Assembly (NCBI RefSeq): GCF_019956415.1 | Contig: NZ_JAHBDK010000031.1 | Coordinates: 124,001 to 188,000, forward strand | Source: Pseudomonas sp. GL-B-19 | GTDB taxonomy: Bacteria; Pseudomonadota; Gammaproteobacteria; Pseudomonadales; Pseudomonadaceae | Direction of reading: 5' to 3' | DNA length: 64,000 nt | Part shown: positions 16,310-25,037 of the stretch, in pieces | Layout: every line of letters begins with the position of its first letter | Numbering within the stretch: position 1 is the stretch's first letter | Translations under genes and position numbers: made by a program | The notes under the pieces: generated by a model | Told to the model about the DNA's origin: nothing | What the model saw: only the letters and a program-made list of their open reading frames with translations | Database searches by the model: none

Positions 16310-17614
16310 TCAGGCAACGTTGCCAGTGGGTGTGTAGTCCTTGAGCAGCAAGTAAGTGCTCCAGCCCCACCAGTCGTCGATGGTGGCGGTGTCGTTCAGG
16401 TTGTTGACGTCCTTGCGTCGCAGCACTTTGTTGCCCTCGACCTTGAACAGTGGCGAGAAATTGCCAGCAGGGTTCAGCACGGCTTGCAGGTCCGGCAACT
16501 TTTTCAAGGCGCTGAAATTGCCGGGCAGCGGTGCGACGCCGCTGAGATACGCCGCGAAGATTTCATCCGCAGAAAGCTGTACCGCTTGATTAACCTGGAG
16601 ACGGTTGGCGCTGTCGATCGCATCGAAATAACGCTTGTCGCCGTAGGCTCGCCATTGGTCGCCGTTGCCGTTGCGCACATTGAGGCCGAACTTGCTGTCT
16701 TCATCGTGCATGAAGCGGGTGATCAGCGAGCCCAGGTCGCTGGGTGTGACCACCGCGGCCAATTGCTTGCGGGGGACGCGCAAGTGCCCGGCGGAAAACA
16801 GGTCGGTCAGGTAGTGATCAGCAAAAGCATTCATCGCGTAGGCGATTTCCAGCTGTTTTTCATCACCACTGTTTTTCGCCAGCACGGCTTGCTGCACGGC
16901 CGCTGTGTGGCCTGCGATATAGGCCGCCAGTGCCCCTTCGGCAAAGTGGTCGGAATTGTTCGCGGCCAGTTTCAGATAACGCCCGAAAGGGAACAGAGCC
17001 GAGACAAAACTGCCGCCACCGGTAATCTTGTTCCACTCTTCCGACAACGTATCTCCGAGGGCGTCATACGCCTCGTGAGGTTGTTTGCCGTCCTGGATCG
17101 CCTGGTTAACCGCGGCGATTTCCTTTTGCATGACGGCGAGGATCTGCTTCGCCTCGGCATTGGAGGCCGGCAGAACGGCGAGGGAGTTAAAGGCGCTGGC
17201 GAAACGCTGGATGCGATCTACAGGCGTCGCGCCATCACTGATGGGCTGATCGGGAATGCCATAAAAATCACCCCCCAACGCAACGACCTGGCCATAGGTC
17301 AGCGCCAGGCCGTTGGGCAGATGCAGCTCAACCTGTGCCGCTGGAATGGCGGGGGCATCCTTGACGAAACGCAGCAGCGTGGTGTCGCCGATTGCGGTGT
17401 GCTCACCCCCCTCGAAACGCAGCTGAGGCTGGCCTTTCAGGGCATACACGGATGCTGATGCGGTCGGTAAAGATGCCGAATTGTGTTGCTCGCCAAGGCG
17501 CAGAACCAAGTGTTCGTTGGCGCGGATGGTAATGCCGTCCTCGGTAAAAAGATCATCCAGATTGGCAATGACCTGATTGGGGGTTTCCTGCGGTTTTGTG
17601 TGTAGACCTGACAT
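16310..17614 (-). CDS. Phospholipase C-like protein (zinc-dependent PLC / S1-P1 nuclease fold)
   Basis: A 434-residue protein. The region AMNAFADHYLTDLFSAGHLR (about residues 265-284) fits the zinc-ligand pattern HxxxDxxxxxH of zinc-dependent phospholipase C, and His residues at EGALAAYIAGHTAAV could complete the site. The C-terminal part (DDWWGWSTYLLLKDYTP) is not assigned. No Sec signal peptide is visible (MSGLHTKPQETPNQV), unlike secreted PLCs. ATG 17614 has an AAGGAG site. A LexA-type box lies 40 nt upstream. Catalytic activity is inferred from the motif only; homology to phospholipases should be tested. Confidence 0.72.
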   Translation of the reverse strand: MSGLHTKPQETPNQVIANLDDLFTEDGITIRANEHLVLRLGEQHNSASLPTASASVYALKGQPQLRFEGGEHTAIGDTTLLRFVKDAPAIPAAQVELHLPNGLALTYGQVVALGGDFYGIPDQPISDGATPVDRIQRFASAFNSLAVLPASNAEAKQILAVMQKEIAAVNQAIQDGKQPHEAYDALGDTLSEEWNKITGGGSFVSALFPFGRYLKLAANNSDHFAEGALAAYIAGHTAAVQQAVLAKNSGDEKQLEIAYAMNAFADHYLTDLFSAGHLRVPRKQLAAVVTPSDLGSLITRFMHDEDSKFGLNVRNGNGDQWRAYGDKRYFDAIDSANRLQVNQAVQLSADEIFAAYLSGVAPLPGNFSALKKLPDLQAVLNPAGNFSPLFKVEGNKVLRRKDVNNLNDTATIDDWWGWSTYLLLKDYTPTGNVA

Positions 17615-17654
17615 TTCTTTCTCCTTGATATGTCATCGGTACGAACTTATTTAG

Positions 17655-17670
17655 CTGTATGCATATACAG
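17655..17670 (-). promoter_or_regulatory. LexA-type SOS box upstream of the phospholipase-like gene
   Basis: CTGTATGCATATACAG matches the CTG-N10-CAG LexA consensus with TA-rich alternating centre. It lies 40 nt before the start codon at 17614, within the presumed promoter. It is the only clear box of this kind noticed in the window. Confidence 0.65.
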
Positions 17671-17770
17671 TCATTTCGATCATAGATGAGAAATTTCCTA
17701 CGTCAAGAAAATACTCGTCCCACAAAAAATCAGCAGACGGCGATGAAATGCAGTTGACGGTTATTATTTA

Positions 17771-17792
17771 AGTTGTACGATGACCTACAACT
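17771..17792 (+). promoter_or_regulatory. Candidate GntR operator upstream of kdgD
   Basis: AGTTGTA (17771-17777) and TACAACT (17786-17792) are perfect inverted 7-bp arms 8 nt apart. The left half GTTGTACGATGA recurs before the GntR regulator gene. A TTGACG hexamer about 20 nt upstream (17752-17757) could be the -35, so the site would overlap the promoter. Confidence 0.5.
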
Positions 17793-17850
17793 CGGCGAAA
17801 GCTGAACGGTTTCCTCACACACAAACGTTGCTACCCAGGGTGTTCGAATA

Positions 17851-18762
17851 ATGAATCCACAAGAACTGAAGTCCATCCTCTCTTCCGGTCTGTTGTCTTT
17901 CCCGGTTACCGATTTCAATGCTCAGGGCGATTTCAATCGCGCGGGCTACATCAAGCGTCTCGAATGGCTGGCCCCATACGGCGCCTCGGCATTGTTCGCC
18001 GCGGGCGGCACCGGTGAGTTCTTCTCTCTGGCGGCCAGCGAATATTCGGAAATCATCAAGACTGCCGTCGACACCTGCGAAACCAGCGTGCCGATTCTGG
18101 CAGGCGTGGGCGGTTCGACCCGTCAAGCCATCGAATACGCTCAGGAAGCCGAGCGCCTGGGCGCCAAAGGCCTGTTGCTGCTGCCGCACTACCTGACCGA
18201 AGCCAGCCAGGACGGCGTTGCCGCCCACGTTGAAGCCGTGTGCAAATCGGTAAAAATCGGCGTGGTGGTATACAACCGTAACGTCTGCCGCCTGACCGCA
18301 CCTTTGCTGGAACGTCTGGCCGAGCGCTGCCCGAACCTGATCGGCTACAAGGATGGCCTGGGCGATATCGAGCTGATGGTGTCGATCCGTCGCCGCCTCG
18401 GTGATCGTTTCAGCTACCTGGGTGGTTTGCCGACCGCCGAAGTTTACGCAGCGGCTTACAAGGCTCTGGGCGTGCCGGTTTACTCCTCGGCAGTGTTCAA
18501 CTTCATCCCGAAAACCGCGATGGATTTCTACCACGCCATCGCTCGCGAAGATCACGCCACCGTCGGCAAGATCATCGACGACTTCTTCCTGCCGTACCTG
18601 GACATCCGTAACCGCAAAGCCGGTTACGCAGTGAGCATCGTCAAGGCCGGGGCAAAAATTGCCGGCTATGACGCAGGCCCTGTGCGTGCACCGCTGACCG
18701 ATCTGACCCGCGAAGAGTACGAAATGCTTGCCGCGCTGATCGACAAGCAGGGTGCGCAGTAA
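17851..18762 (+). CDS. kdgD: 5-dehydro-4-deoxyglucarate dehydratase
   Basis: Cytoplasmic enzyme of the DapA (TIM-barrel aldolase) superfamily, 303 residues. It converts 5-dehydro-4-deoxy-D-glucarate to 2,5-dioxopentanoate (alpha-ketoglutarate semialdehyde) with loss of water and CO2. The Schiff-base Lys is at about 167 ([11 protein letters not shown]), the catalytic Tyr at 141 (VVVYNRN) and the [11 protein letters not shown] loop at 50-60. It is first of the sugar-diacid operon and supplies the substrate of the next gene. The ribosome site before ATG 17851 is weak. Confidence 0.96.
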   Translation: MNPQELKSILSSGLLSFPVTDFNAQGDFNRAGYIKRLEWLAPYGASALFAAGGTGEFFSLAASEYSEIIKTAVDTCETSVPILAGVGGSTRQAIEYAQEAERLGAKGLLLLPHYLTEASQDGVAAHVEAVCKSVKIGVVVYNRNVCRLTAPLLERLAERCPNLIGYKDGLGDIELMVSIRRRLGDRFSYLGGLPTAEVYAAAYKALGVPVYSSAVFNFIPKTAMDFYHAIAREDHATVGKIIDDFFLPYLDIRNRKAGYAVSIVKAGAKIAGYDAGPVRAPLTDLTREEYEMLAALIDKQGAQ

Positions 18763-18779
18763 CACTTTCGATTAAGCAA

Positions 18780-18801
18780 GGCCGCTGATTGTTCAGCGGC
18801 C
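18780..18801 (+). repeat. Intercistronic hairpin kdgD / aldehyde dehydrogenase
   Basis: GGCCGCTGA and TCAGCGGCC form a perfect 9-bp stem with TTGT loop in the 61-nt gap between the genes. No T-run follows, so it may set message stability rather than end transcription. Confidence 0.5.
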
Positions 18802-18823
18802 ATTTGCGTGAGGAGAACATCTC

Positions 18824-20269
18824 GTGGCAGATGCAAAGCGTTTCGATAACTACATCAATGGTGAATGGGTTGCGGGCAGTGAATACTGCGCCAACATCAA
18901 CCCGTCCGAACTGACCGACACCATTGGCCACTACGCCAAAGCCGATCTGGCTCAGGTCCACGCCGCCATCGACGCCGCTCGCGCCGCGTTCCCGGCCTGG
19001 TCGACCTCGGGCATTCAGGCTCGTCACGACTCGCTGGACAAAGTCGGCACTGAAATCCTCGCCCGTCGCGAAGAACTCGGCACCTTGCTGGCCCGTGAAG
19101 AAGGCAAGACCTTGCCTGAAGCCATCGGCGAAGTGACCCGCGCCGGTAACATTTTCAAGTTCTTCGCCGGTGAAACCCTGCGTCTGTCCGGCGACTACCT
19201 GCCGTCGGTACGCCCGGGTGTGAACGTTGAAGTGACCCGCGAAGCATTGGGCGTGGTTGGCCTGATCACGCCGTGGAACTTCCCGATCGCAATCCCCGCG
19301 TGGAAAATCGCCCCGGCCCTGGCTTACGGTAACTGCGTCGTGCTGAAACCCGCCGATCTGGTGCCGGGTTGCGCCTGGGCCCTGGCTGAAATCATCTCCC
19401 GCGCAGGCTTCCCGGCCGGCGTGTTCAACCTGGTGATGGGCAGCGGTCGTGTGGTTGGCGATGCGATGGTGCAGAGCCCGAAAGTCGACGGCATCAGCTT
19501 CACCGGCTCCGTGGGCGTTGGTCGTCAGATCGCGGTCAGCTGCGTCTCGCGTCAGGCCAAGGTTCAGCTGGAAATGGGTGGCAAGAACCCACAGATCATT
19601 CTCGACGATGCTGATCTCAAGCAAGCGGTCGAGCTGTCGGTACAGAGCGCGTTCTACTCCACTGGCCAGCGTTGCACCGCTTCGAGCCGCTTCATCGTTA
19701 CCGCCGGCATCCACGACAAGTTCGTCGAAGCCGTGGCCGAACGCATGAAGTCGATCAAGGTCGGCCACGCGCTGAAAGCCGGCACCGACATTGGTCCGGT
19801 CGTCTCGCAAGCTCAGCTTGAACAAGACATGAAGTACATCGACATCGGCCAGTCCGAAGGTGCTCGTCTGGTCAGCGGCGGCGGTCTGGTGACGTGTGAC
19901 ACCGAAGGCTACTACCTGGCGCCAACGCTGTTTGCCGACAGCGAAGCCGAGATGCGCATCAGCCGCGAAGAAATCTTTGGCCCGGTAGCCAACGTGGTTC
20001 GCGTTGCCGATTACGAAGCAGCACTGGCCATGGCCAACGACACCGAATTCGGTCTGTCGGCGGGTATCGCCACTACGTCGCTGAAGTACGCCAACCACTT
20101 CAAACGCCACTCCCAGGCCGGGATGGTTATGGTCAACCTGCCGACCGCTGGCGTGGATTACCACGTTCCATTCGGCGGGCGTAAAGGTTCATCCTATGGA
20201 TCCCGCGAGCAAGGTCGCTATGCGCAAGAGTTCTACACCGTGGTGAAGACCTCTTACATCGGTTCCTGA
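18824..20269 (+). CDS. Alpha-ketoglutarate semialdehyde dehydrogenase
   Basis: NAD(P)-dependent aldehyde dehydrogenase, 481 residues, oxidising 2,5-dioxopentanoate to 2-oxoglutarate and so feeding sugar diacids into the citric-acid cycle. The catalytic Cys is at about 284 (STGQRCTASSR), the general-base Glu at 250 (QLEMGGKNP), and the NAD-binding FTGSVGVG and PWNFP motifs are present. GTG 18824 is the start, with AGGAG 8 nt upstream. Position after kdgD and before the transporter supports the assigned substrate over other aldehydes. Confidence 0.95.
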   Translation: MADAKRFDNYINGEWVAGSEYCANINPSELTDTIGHYAKADLAQVHAAIDAARAAFPAWSTSGIQARHDSLDKVGTEILARREELGTLLAREEGKTLPEAIGEVTRAGNIFKFFAGETLRLSGDYLPSVRPGVNVEVTREALGVVGLITPWNFPIAIPAWKIAPALAYGNCVVLKPADLVPGCAWALAEIISRAGFPAGVFNLVMGSGRVVGDAMVQSPKVDGISFTGSVGVGRQIAVSCVSRQAKVQLEMGGKNPQIILDDADLKQAVELSVQSAFYSTGQRCTASSRFIVTAGIHDKFVEAVAERMKSIKVGHALKAGTDIGPVVSQAQLEQDMKYIDIGQSEGARLVSGGGLVTCDTEGYYLAPTLFADSEAEMRISREEIFGPVANVVRVADYEAALAMANDTEFGLSAGIATTSLKYANHFKRHSQAGMVMVNLPTAGVDYHVPFGGRKGSSYGSREQGRYAQEFYTVVKTSYIGS

Positions 20270-20283
20270 TACACGCAATACCC

Positions 20284-20385
20284 GTAGGAGCCGGCCTGTG
20301 TAGGAGCTGGCTTGCCAGCGATAGCATCACCGCGTTGTGACTGACACTGCGCGGTGTCTGTATCGCGGGCAAGCCCGGCTCCTAC
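20284..20385. repeat. REP cluster (GTAGGAGC type)
   Basis: A REP at 20298-20320 (TGTAGGAGCTGGCTTGCCAG) and an inverted partner ending GGCAAGCCCGGCTCCTAC at 20385 flank the gap. A truncated copy (GTAGGAGCCGGCC) sits before the first. They lie inside the catabolic operon. Confidence 0.85.
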
Positions 20386-20451
20386 AAAAAGCCAGCGCCT
20401 GCAGAACACCGTTAGTACCCGCATAAAAATAATCAGTGGGAGTACATCTAC

Positions 20452-21831
20452 ATGCAAGCGACCAAGCCGACCCACGTCCGCTATTTGATCCTGCTCATGC
20501 TTTTTCTGGTGACCACGATCAACTACGCCGACCGGGCCACTATCGCCATCGCGGGCTCCAGCCTGCAAAAAGACCTCGGTATCGACGCGGTCACCCTCGG
20601 TTATATTTTCTCTGCATTCGGTTGGGCCTACGTGGCCGGGCAAATTCCCGGTGGCTGGCTGCTGGACCGTTTCGGCTCGAAAAAAGTGTATGCACTGAGC
20701 ATCTTCACCTGGTCGCTGTTCACTGTGTTGCAGGGTTATGTCGGCGAGTTCGGCATGTCCACCGCGGTGGTAGCGCTGTTCATGCTGCGCTTCCTGGTCG
20801 GTCTGGCTGAAGCGCCATCCTTCCCTGGCAACGCACGCATTGTGGCGGCCTGGTTCCCGACTGCTGAACGCGGTACGGCTTCGGCGATCTTCAACTCGGC
20901 GCAATACTTTGCCACCGTGTTGTTTGCACCGCTGATGGGCTGGATCGTCTACAGCTTCGGCTGGCAGCACGTGTTCATCGTCATGGGTGTCGTCGGCATC
21001 ATCTTCTCGGGCATCTGGCTGAAAGTTATCCACAGCCCGCGTCAGCACCCGAAGATCAACGAGGCCGAGTTCAAGCACATCGCCGAGAACGGCGGCATGG
21101 TCGACCTGGACCAGGACAAAGGCAAAGGGAAAGCGGTCGACAAACCTGCTGAAGGTCCGAAGTGGGACTACGTGCGTCAGCTGCTGACCAATCGCATGAT
21201 GCTGGGCGTGTACTTGAGCCAGTACTGCATCAACGCAATCACCTATTTTTTCCTGACCTGGTTTCCGGTGTACCTGGTGCAAGAACGCGGCATGACCATC
21301 CTCAAGGCCGGTTTTATTGCCTCGTTGCCGGCGATCTGCGGTTTTATCGGTGGTGTGTTGGGCGGTGTGATTTCCGATTACCTGCTGCGCAAAGGCCATT
21401 CCCTGACCTTCGCCCGCAAGGCGCCGATCATCGCTGGCTTGCTGGTGTCCAGCAGCATCGTGGCCTGTAACTACGTCGACATCGAATGGATGGTCGTGGG
21501 CTTCATGGCTTTGGCATTCTTCGGCAAAGGCGTTGGTGCACTGGGCTGGGCGGTGGTTTCCGACACGTCGCCGAAACAGATCGCCGGTTTGAGTGGCGGC
21601 CTGTTCAACATGTTCGGCAACATCGCGTCGATCACCACGCCAATCGTGATCGGCTACATCATCAGCTCCACCGGTTCGTTCAAATGGGCGCTGGTGTTTG
21701 TCGGTTGCAACGCACTGGTTGCGGTGTTCAGCTACCTGGTGATCGTCGGTCCGATCAAACGTGTAGTACTCAAGGAGCCGCCTGTCAGCGGTCCTGAAAC
21801 AAACAACAAATTGTCACAAGCGCATTCCTGA
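20452..21831 (+). CDS. gudP: MFS sugar-diacid transporter (GudP/GarP type)
   Basis: Inner-membrane proton symporter, 459 residues, about 12 transmembrane helices with a charged central loop ([15 protein letters not shown] ... [12 protein letters not shown]). The N-terminal [12 protein letters not shown] motif and the DRFGSKKVY loop are typical of the anion:cation symporter family members that import D-glucarate and galactarate. It is between the dehydrogenase and garD genes, so the substrate is probably galactarate. The ribosome site is GGGAG before ATG 20452. Confidence 0.93.
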   Translation: MQATKPTHVRYLILLMLFLVTTINYADRATIAIAGSSLQKDLGIDAVTLGYIFSAFGWAYVAGQIPGGWLLDRFGSKKVYALSIFTWSLFTVLQGYVGEFGMSTAVVALFMLRFLVGLAEAPSFPGNARIVAAWFPTAERGTASAIFNSAQYFATVLFAPLMGWIVYSFGWQHVFIVMGVVGIIFSGIWLKVIHSPRQHPKINEAEFKHIAENGGMVDLDQDKGKGKAVDKPAEGPKWDYVRQLLTNRMMLGVYLSQYCINAITYFFLTWFPVYLVQERGMTILKAGFIASLPAICGFIGGVLGGVISDYLLRKGHSLTFARKAPIIAGLLVSSSIVACNYVDIEWMVVGFMALAFFGKGVGALGWAVVSDTSPKQIAGLSGGLFNMFGNIASITTPIVIGYIISSTGSFKWALVFVGCNALVAVFSYLVIVGPIKRVVLKEPPVSGPETNNKLSQAHS

Positions 21832-21842
21832 GGAGCGGCGTC

Positions 21843-23396
21843 ATGCAGTTGATTGAACATTCCGACTCGCCGCGCTACATCCGCCTGCACGAGCGGGACA
21901 ACGTAGTGATCGTGGTCAATGACCAAGGCGTGCCAGCCGGCACTGAGTTTCCGGATGGCCTGGTGACTGTGGACTTCGTGCCACAGAGCCACAAAGTCAC
22001 GCTGGAAGACATTCCCGAAGGCGGCCAGGTGATTCGTTACGGCCAGACCATTGGCTACGCGTTGCAGCCGATTCCGCGCGGCAGCTGGGTCAAGGAAGAT
22101 CAACTGCGCATGCCCACCGCGCCACCGCTGGACAGCTTGCCGCTATCCACCGAAGTGCCGGCGGCGCAGGCACCGCTGGAAGGCTTTACGTTCGAGGGAT
22201 ATCGCAACGCCGATGGCACCGTCGGCACGCGCAATATTCTTGGGATTACCACGACTGTTCAGTGCGTCACCGGCGTGCTCGATCATGCGGTCAAACGCAT
22301 CAAGGACGAGTTGCTGCCCAAGTACCCGAATGTCGATGACGTGGTGGCGCTGACCCACAGTTACGGCTGTGGTGTGGCGATTACGGCGGCCGACGCGTAT
22401 ATCCCGATCCGCACCGTGCGCAACCTGGCGCGCAACCCGAACCTGGGCGGCGAAGCGTTGGTGATCAGCCTGGGCTGCGAGAAGTTGCAGGCCGGACAGG
22501 TGATGCACGAGAACGACAGTTCGGTGGATCTGAGCGAGCCGTGGTTGTACCGCTTGCAGGATTCGAGTCACGGTTTCACCGAGATGATCGAGCAGATCAT
22601 GGCGCTGGCCGAAACCCGTCTGAAGAAGCTCGATCAGCGTCGCCGGGAAACCGTGCCGGCGTCCGAGCTGATTCTGGGCATGCAGTGCGGTGGCAGTGAT
22701 GCGTTTTCCGGGATCACCGCCAACCCGGCGCTGGGTTATGCCTCGGACCTGTTGCTGCGTGCCGGTGCGACGGTGATGTTTTCCGAAGTCACTGAAGTGC
22801 GCGACGCCATCTACTTGCTGACTTCCCGCGCGGAGACCGAGGAAGTCGCTCGGGAGCTGGTGCGGGAAATGGACTGGTACGACCGTTACCTGGCCAAGGG
22901 CGAAGCGGATCGCAGCGCCAACACCACGCCGGGCAACAAGAAGGGCGGGTTGTCGAACATTGTCGAGAAGTCCCTGGGCTCGATCGTCAAGTCCGGCAGC
23001 AGCGCGATCAATGGGGTGCTTGGCCCTGGCGAGCGTTTCAAGCGCAAAGGGCTGATCTTCTGCGCGACCCCGGCCAGTGACTTTGTCTGCGGGACGTTGC
23101 AATTGGCGGCAGGGATGAACCTGCATGTGTTCACGACCGGACGCGGCACACCGTATGGTTTGGCGATGGCACCGGTGGTGAAGGTCTCGACCCGTACCGA
23201 GCTGGCGCAGCGCTGGCCGGATTTGATCGACATCGATGCCGGGCGGATTGCGACCGGGCGCGCTTCGATTGAAGACCTCGGCTGGGAGTTGTTCCACTAC
23301 TACCTGGACGTGGCCAGCGGCAAGAAACAGACGTGGGCCGAGCAGCACAAGCTGCATAACGACATCACCCTGTTCAACCCGGCGCCGATCACATAG
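21843..23396 (+). CDS. garD: Galactarate dehydratase
   Basis: A 517-residue dehydratase of the UxaA/GarD family, converting galactarate to 5-dehydro-4-deoxyglucarate, the substrate of KdgD. An N-terminal SAF-like domain (about 1-100) precedes the catalytic part, with conserved [16 protein letters not shown] and [11 protein letters not shown] segments that probably hold metal-ligating Cys/His residues. It starts 11 nt after the transporter gene with an AGGAG site, and is the last gene of the operon. No glucarate dehydratase gene is in the window. Confidence 0.95.
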   Translation: MQLIEHSDSPRYIRLHERDNVVIVVNDQGVPAGTEFPDGLVTVDFVPQSHKVTLEDIPEGGQVIRYGQTIGYALQPIPRGSWVKEDQLRMPTAPPLDSLPLSTEVPAAQAPLEGFTFEGYRNADGTVGTRNILGITTTVQCVTGVLDHAVKRIKDELLPKYPNVDDVVALTHSYGCGVAITAADAYIPIRTVRNLARNPNLGGEALVISLGCEKLQAGQVMHENDSSVDLSEPWLYRLQDSSHGFTEMIEQIMALAETRLKKLDQRRRETVPASELILGMQCGGSDAFSGITANPALGYASDLLLRAGATVMFSEVTEVRDAIYLLTSRAETEEVARELVREMDWYDRYLAKGEADRSANTTPGNKKGGLSNIVEKSLGSIVKSGSSAINGVLGPGERFKRKGLIFCATPASDFVCGTLQLAAGMNLHVFTTGRGTPYGLAMAPVVKVSTRTELAQRWPDLIDIDAGRIATGRASIEDLGWELFHYYLDVASGKKQTWAEQHKLHNDITLFNPAPIT

Positions 23397-23410
23397 GACC
23401 GAGTCGCCTG

Positions 23411-23483
23411 CATCGCGGGCAAGCCTTGCTCCTACGTGCGTACGACGCAGACCTGTAGGAGCAAAGCTTGCTCGAGATAGCGG
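23411..23483. repeat. REP pair (GTAGGAGC type)
   Basis: ATCGCGGGCAAGCCTTGCTC and the inverted copy TGTAGGAGCAAAGCTTGCTC flank a short centre after garD. Confidence 0.85.
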
Positions 23484-23556
23484 TCTACCAGACGCCGAAG
23501 GACTGAGTGGCTTATCATTAGCCCCCTAACGACGCTCACCCAAGGTTCCCCCCGGC

Positions 23557-24498
23557 ATGCTGGCTATCTTCCTCGAAACCCTGAACATCACCGCGCCGGT
23601 GTTTGCCATGCTGTTTCTGGGGGCGTTGCTCAAGCGCATCAACTGGATCAACGACAACTTCATCCACACCGCGTCGGCCCTGGTGTTCAACGTCACCATG
23701 CCGGCGTTGTTGTTTCTGGGCATCCTGCATGCCGACCTCCACGCCGCGCTACAACCGGCGCTGCTGATCTACTTCTCGATTGCAACGCTGGTGAGTTTCG
23801 CCATTGCCTGGGGGTGGGCGATCTGGAAGTGCCCGCGTGAAGATCGGGGGATCTACACCCAAGGTGCATTTCGCGGCAACAACGGGGTGATCGGCCTGGC
23901 GCTGGCCGCGAGTATGTACGGTGATTACGGGATATCCCTCGGCGCGATTCTCGCGGCGCTGGTGATTCTGTTCTACAACACGCTCTCGACCATTGTGCTG
24001 GCGGTGTACAGCCCGGTGATCAAGTCCGATCCGTGGAGCATCTGCAAAAGCGTGAGCGGCAATCCGTTGATCATCAGCGTGTTTGCGGCGGCGCCGTTTG
24101 CCTATTTCAATATTGGCTTGCCGGGCTGGCTGGAGAAATCCGGGCAGTACCTGGCGCAGACCACGTTGCCGTTGGCGCTGATCTGCATCGGTGGGACGCT
24201 GTCGCTGGCAGCGTTGCGCAAGAGCGGCAACATGGCGTTCAGCTCAAGCCTGGTGAAGATGATCGGCCTGCCGGTGCTGACGACCCTTGGGGCGTGGCTC
24301 TGGGGCTTTCGTGGGGCGGAGCTGGGGATACTGTTTCTGTACTTCGGCAGCCCGACCGCTGCCGCCAGTTTTGTCATGGCGCGGCAGGCCAATGGCAATC
24401 ACGAACTGGCGGCGGCGATCATTGTGATCACCACGTTGATGGCGGCGGTGACCACCAACATCGGGATCTTTTTGTTGCAGTGGGGTGGGTGGATCTGA
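23557..24498 (+). CDS. AEC-family transporter
   Basis: A 313-residue inner-membrane protein with about 10 hydrophobic segments, of the auxin-efflux-carrier family (bacterial members transport malonate, malate or other organic acids). Typical features are the N-terminal FLGALLKRINWIND region, the central GNNGVIGLALA segment and the C-terminal FGSPTAAASFVMARQ motif. It stands alone between two REP pairs; substrate unknown. Confidence 0.9.
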   Translation: MLAIFLETLNITAPVFAMLFLGALLKRINWINDNFIHTASALVFNVTMPALLFLGILHADLHAALQPALLIYFSIATLVSFAIAWGWAIWKCPREDRGIYTQGAFRGNNGVIGLALAASMYGDYGISLGAILAALVILFYNTLSTIVLAVYSPVIKSDPWSICKSVSGNPLIISVFAAAPFAYFNIGLPGWLEKSGQYLAQTTLPLALICIGGTLSLAALRKSGNMAFSSSLVKMIGLPVLTTLGAWLWGFRGAELGILFLYFGSPTAAASFVMARQANGNHELAAAIIVITTLMAAVTTNIGIFLLQWGGWI

Positions 24499-24529
24499 CT
24501 GCAGGATCTGCTGTGTTTTAGAGGGCCTC

Positions 24530-24630
24530 ATCGCGAGCAGGCTCGCTCCCACAGTGATCTTCGGTGTTCACACAACTTGTGGAACAAAGGAGATCCCCCT
24601 GTAGGAGTGAGCCTGCTCGCGATGGCGGCA
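24530..24630. repeat. REP pair (BIME)
   Basis: TCGCGAGCAGGCTCGCTCCC and inverted TGTAGGAGTGAGCCTGCTCG lie between the convergent AEC transporter and carboxymuconolactone decarboxylase genes. Confidence 0.88.
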
Positions 24631-24656
24631 GACCTTTCACCACAATTTTCGGATTT

Positions 24657-25037
24657 TTACTCCGGCTTCTGATAACTCTCTATCACTTCCTGCGCCGCCC
24701 GAAACGCATCAATCGCCGCCGGGGCGCCGGCATACACTGCACAATGCAGCAGCGTTTCACGAATCTCCTCCACCGTGCAGCCGTTGTTCAGTGCACCGCG
24801 CACGTGGCCTTTCAATTCTTGCGGGCATTTGAGCGCGGTCAGCGCGGCGAGGGTGATCAGGCTGCGGGTTCTCAGCGCCAGGCCATCTCGGTTCCAGACA
24901 GCGCCCCAGGCGTGTTCATTGACGAAATCCTGCAACGGTTGGGTGAACTCAGTGGCATTGCCCAGTGCGCGGTCGACGAAGGCGTCGCCCATCACTTGGC
25001 GGCGGACTTCAACGCCAGGTTTTTTATTGTCGGTCAT
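24657..25037 (-). CDS. Carboxymuconolactone decarboxylase family protein (PcaC-like)
   Basis: A 126-residue all-helical protein of the CMD family. The block LITLAALTALKCPQELKGHV followed by EEIRETLLHCAVYAGAPA is diagnostic. The length and the single-Cys HCAVYAG motif (rather than CxxC of AhpD) resemble true 4-carboxymuconolactone decarboxylase. No other protocatechuate gene is nearby, so the substrate is uncertain. Its start overlaps the end of the exchanger gene by 4 nt, implying co-translation. Confidence 0.88.
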   Translation of the reverse strand: MTDNKKPGVEVRRQVMGDAFVDRALGNATEFTQPLQDFVNEHAWGAVWNRDGLALRTRSLITLAALTALKCPQELKGHVRGALNNGCTVEEIRETLLHCAVYAGAPAAIDAFRAAQEVIESYQKPE

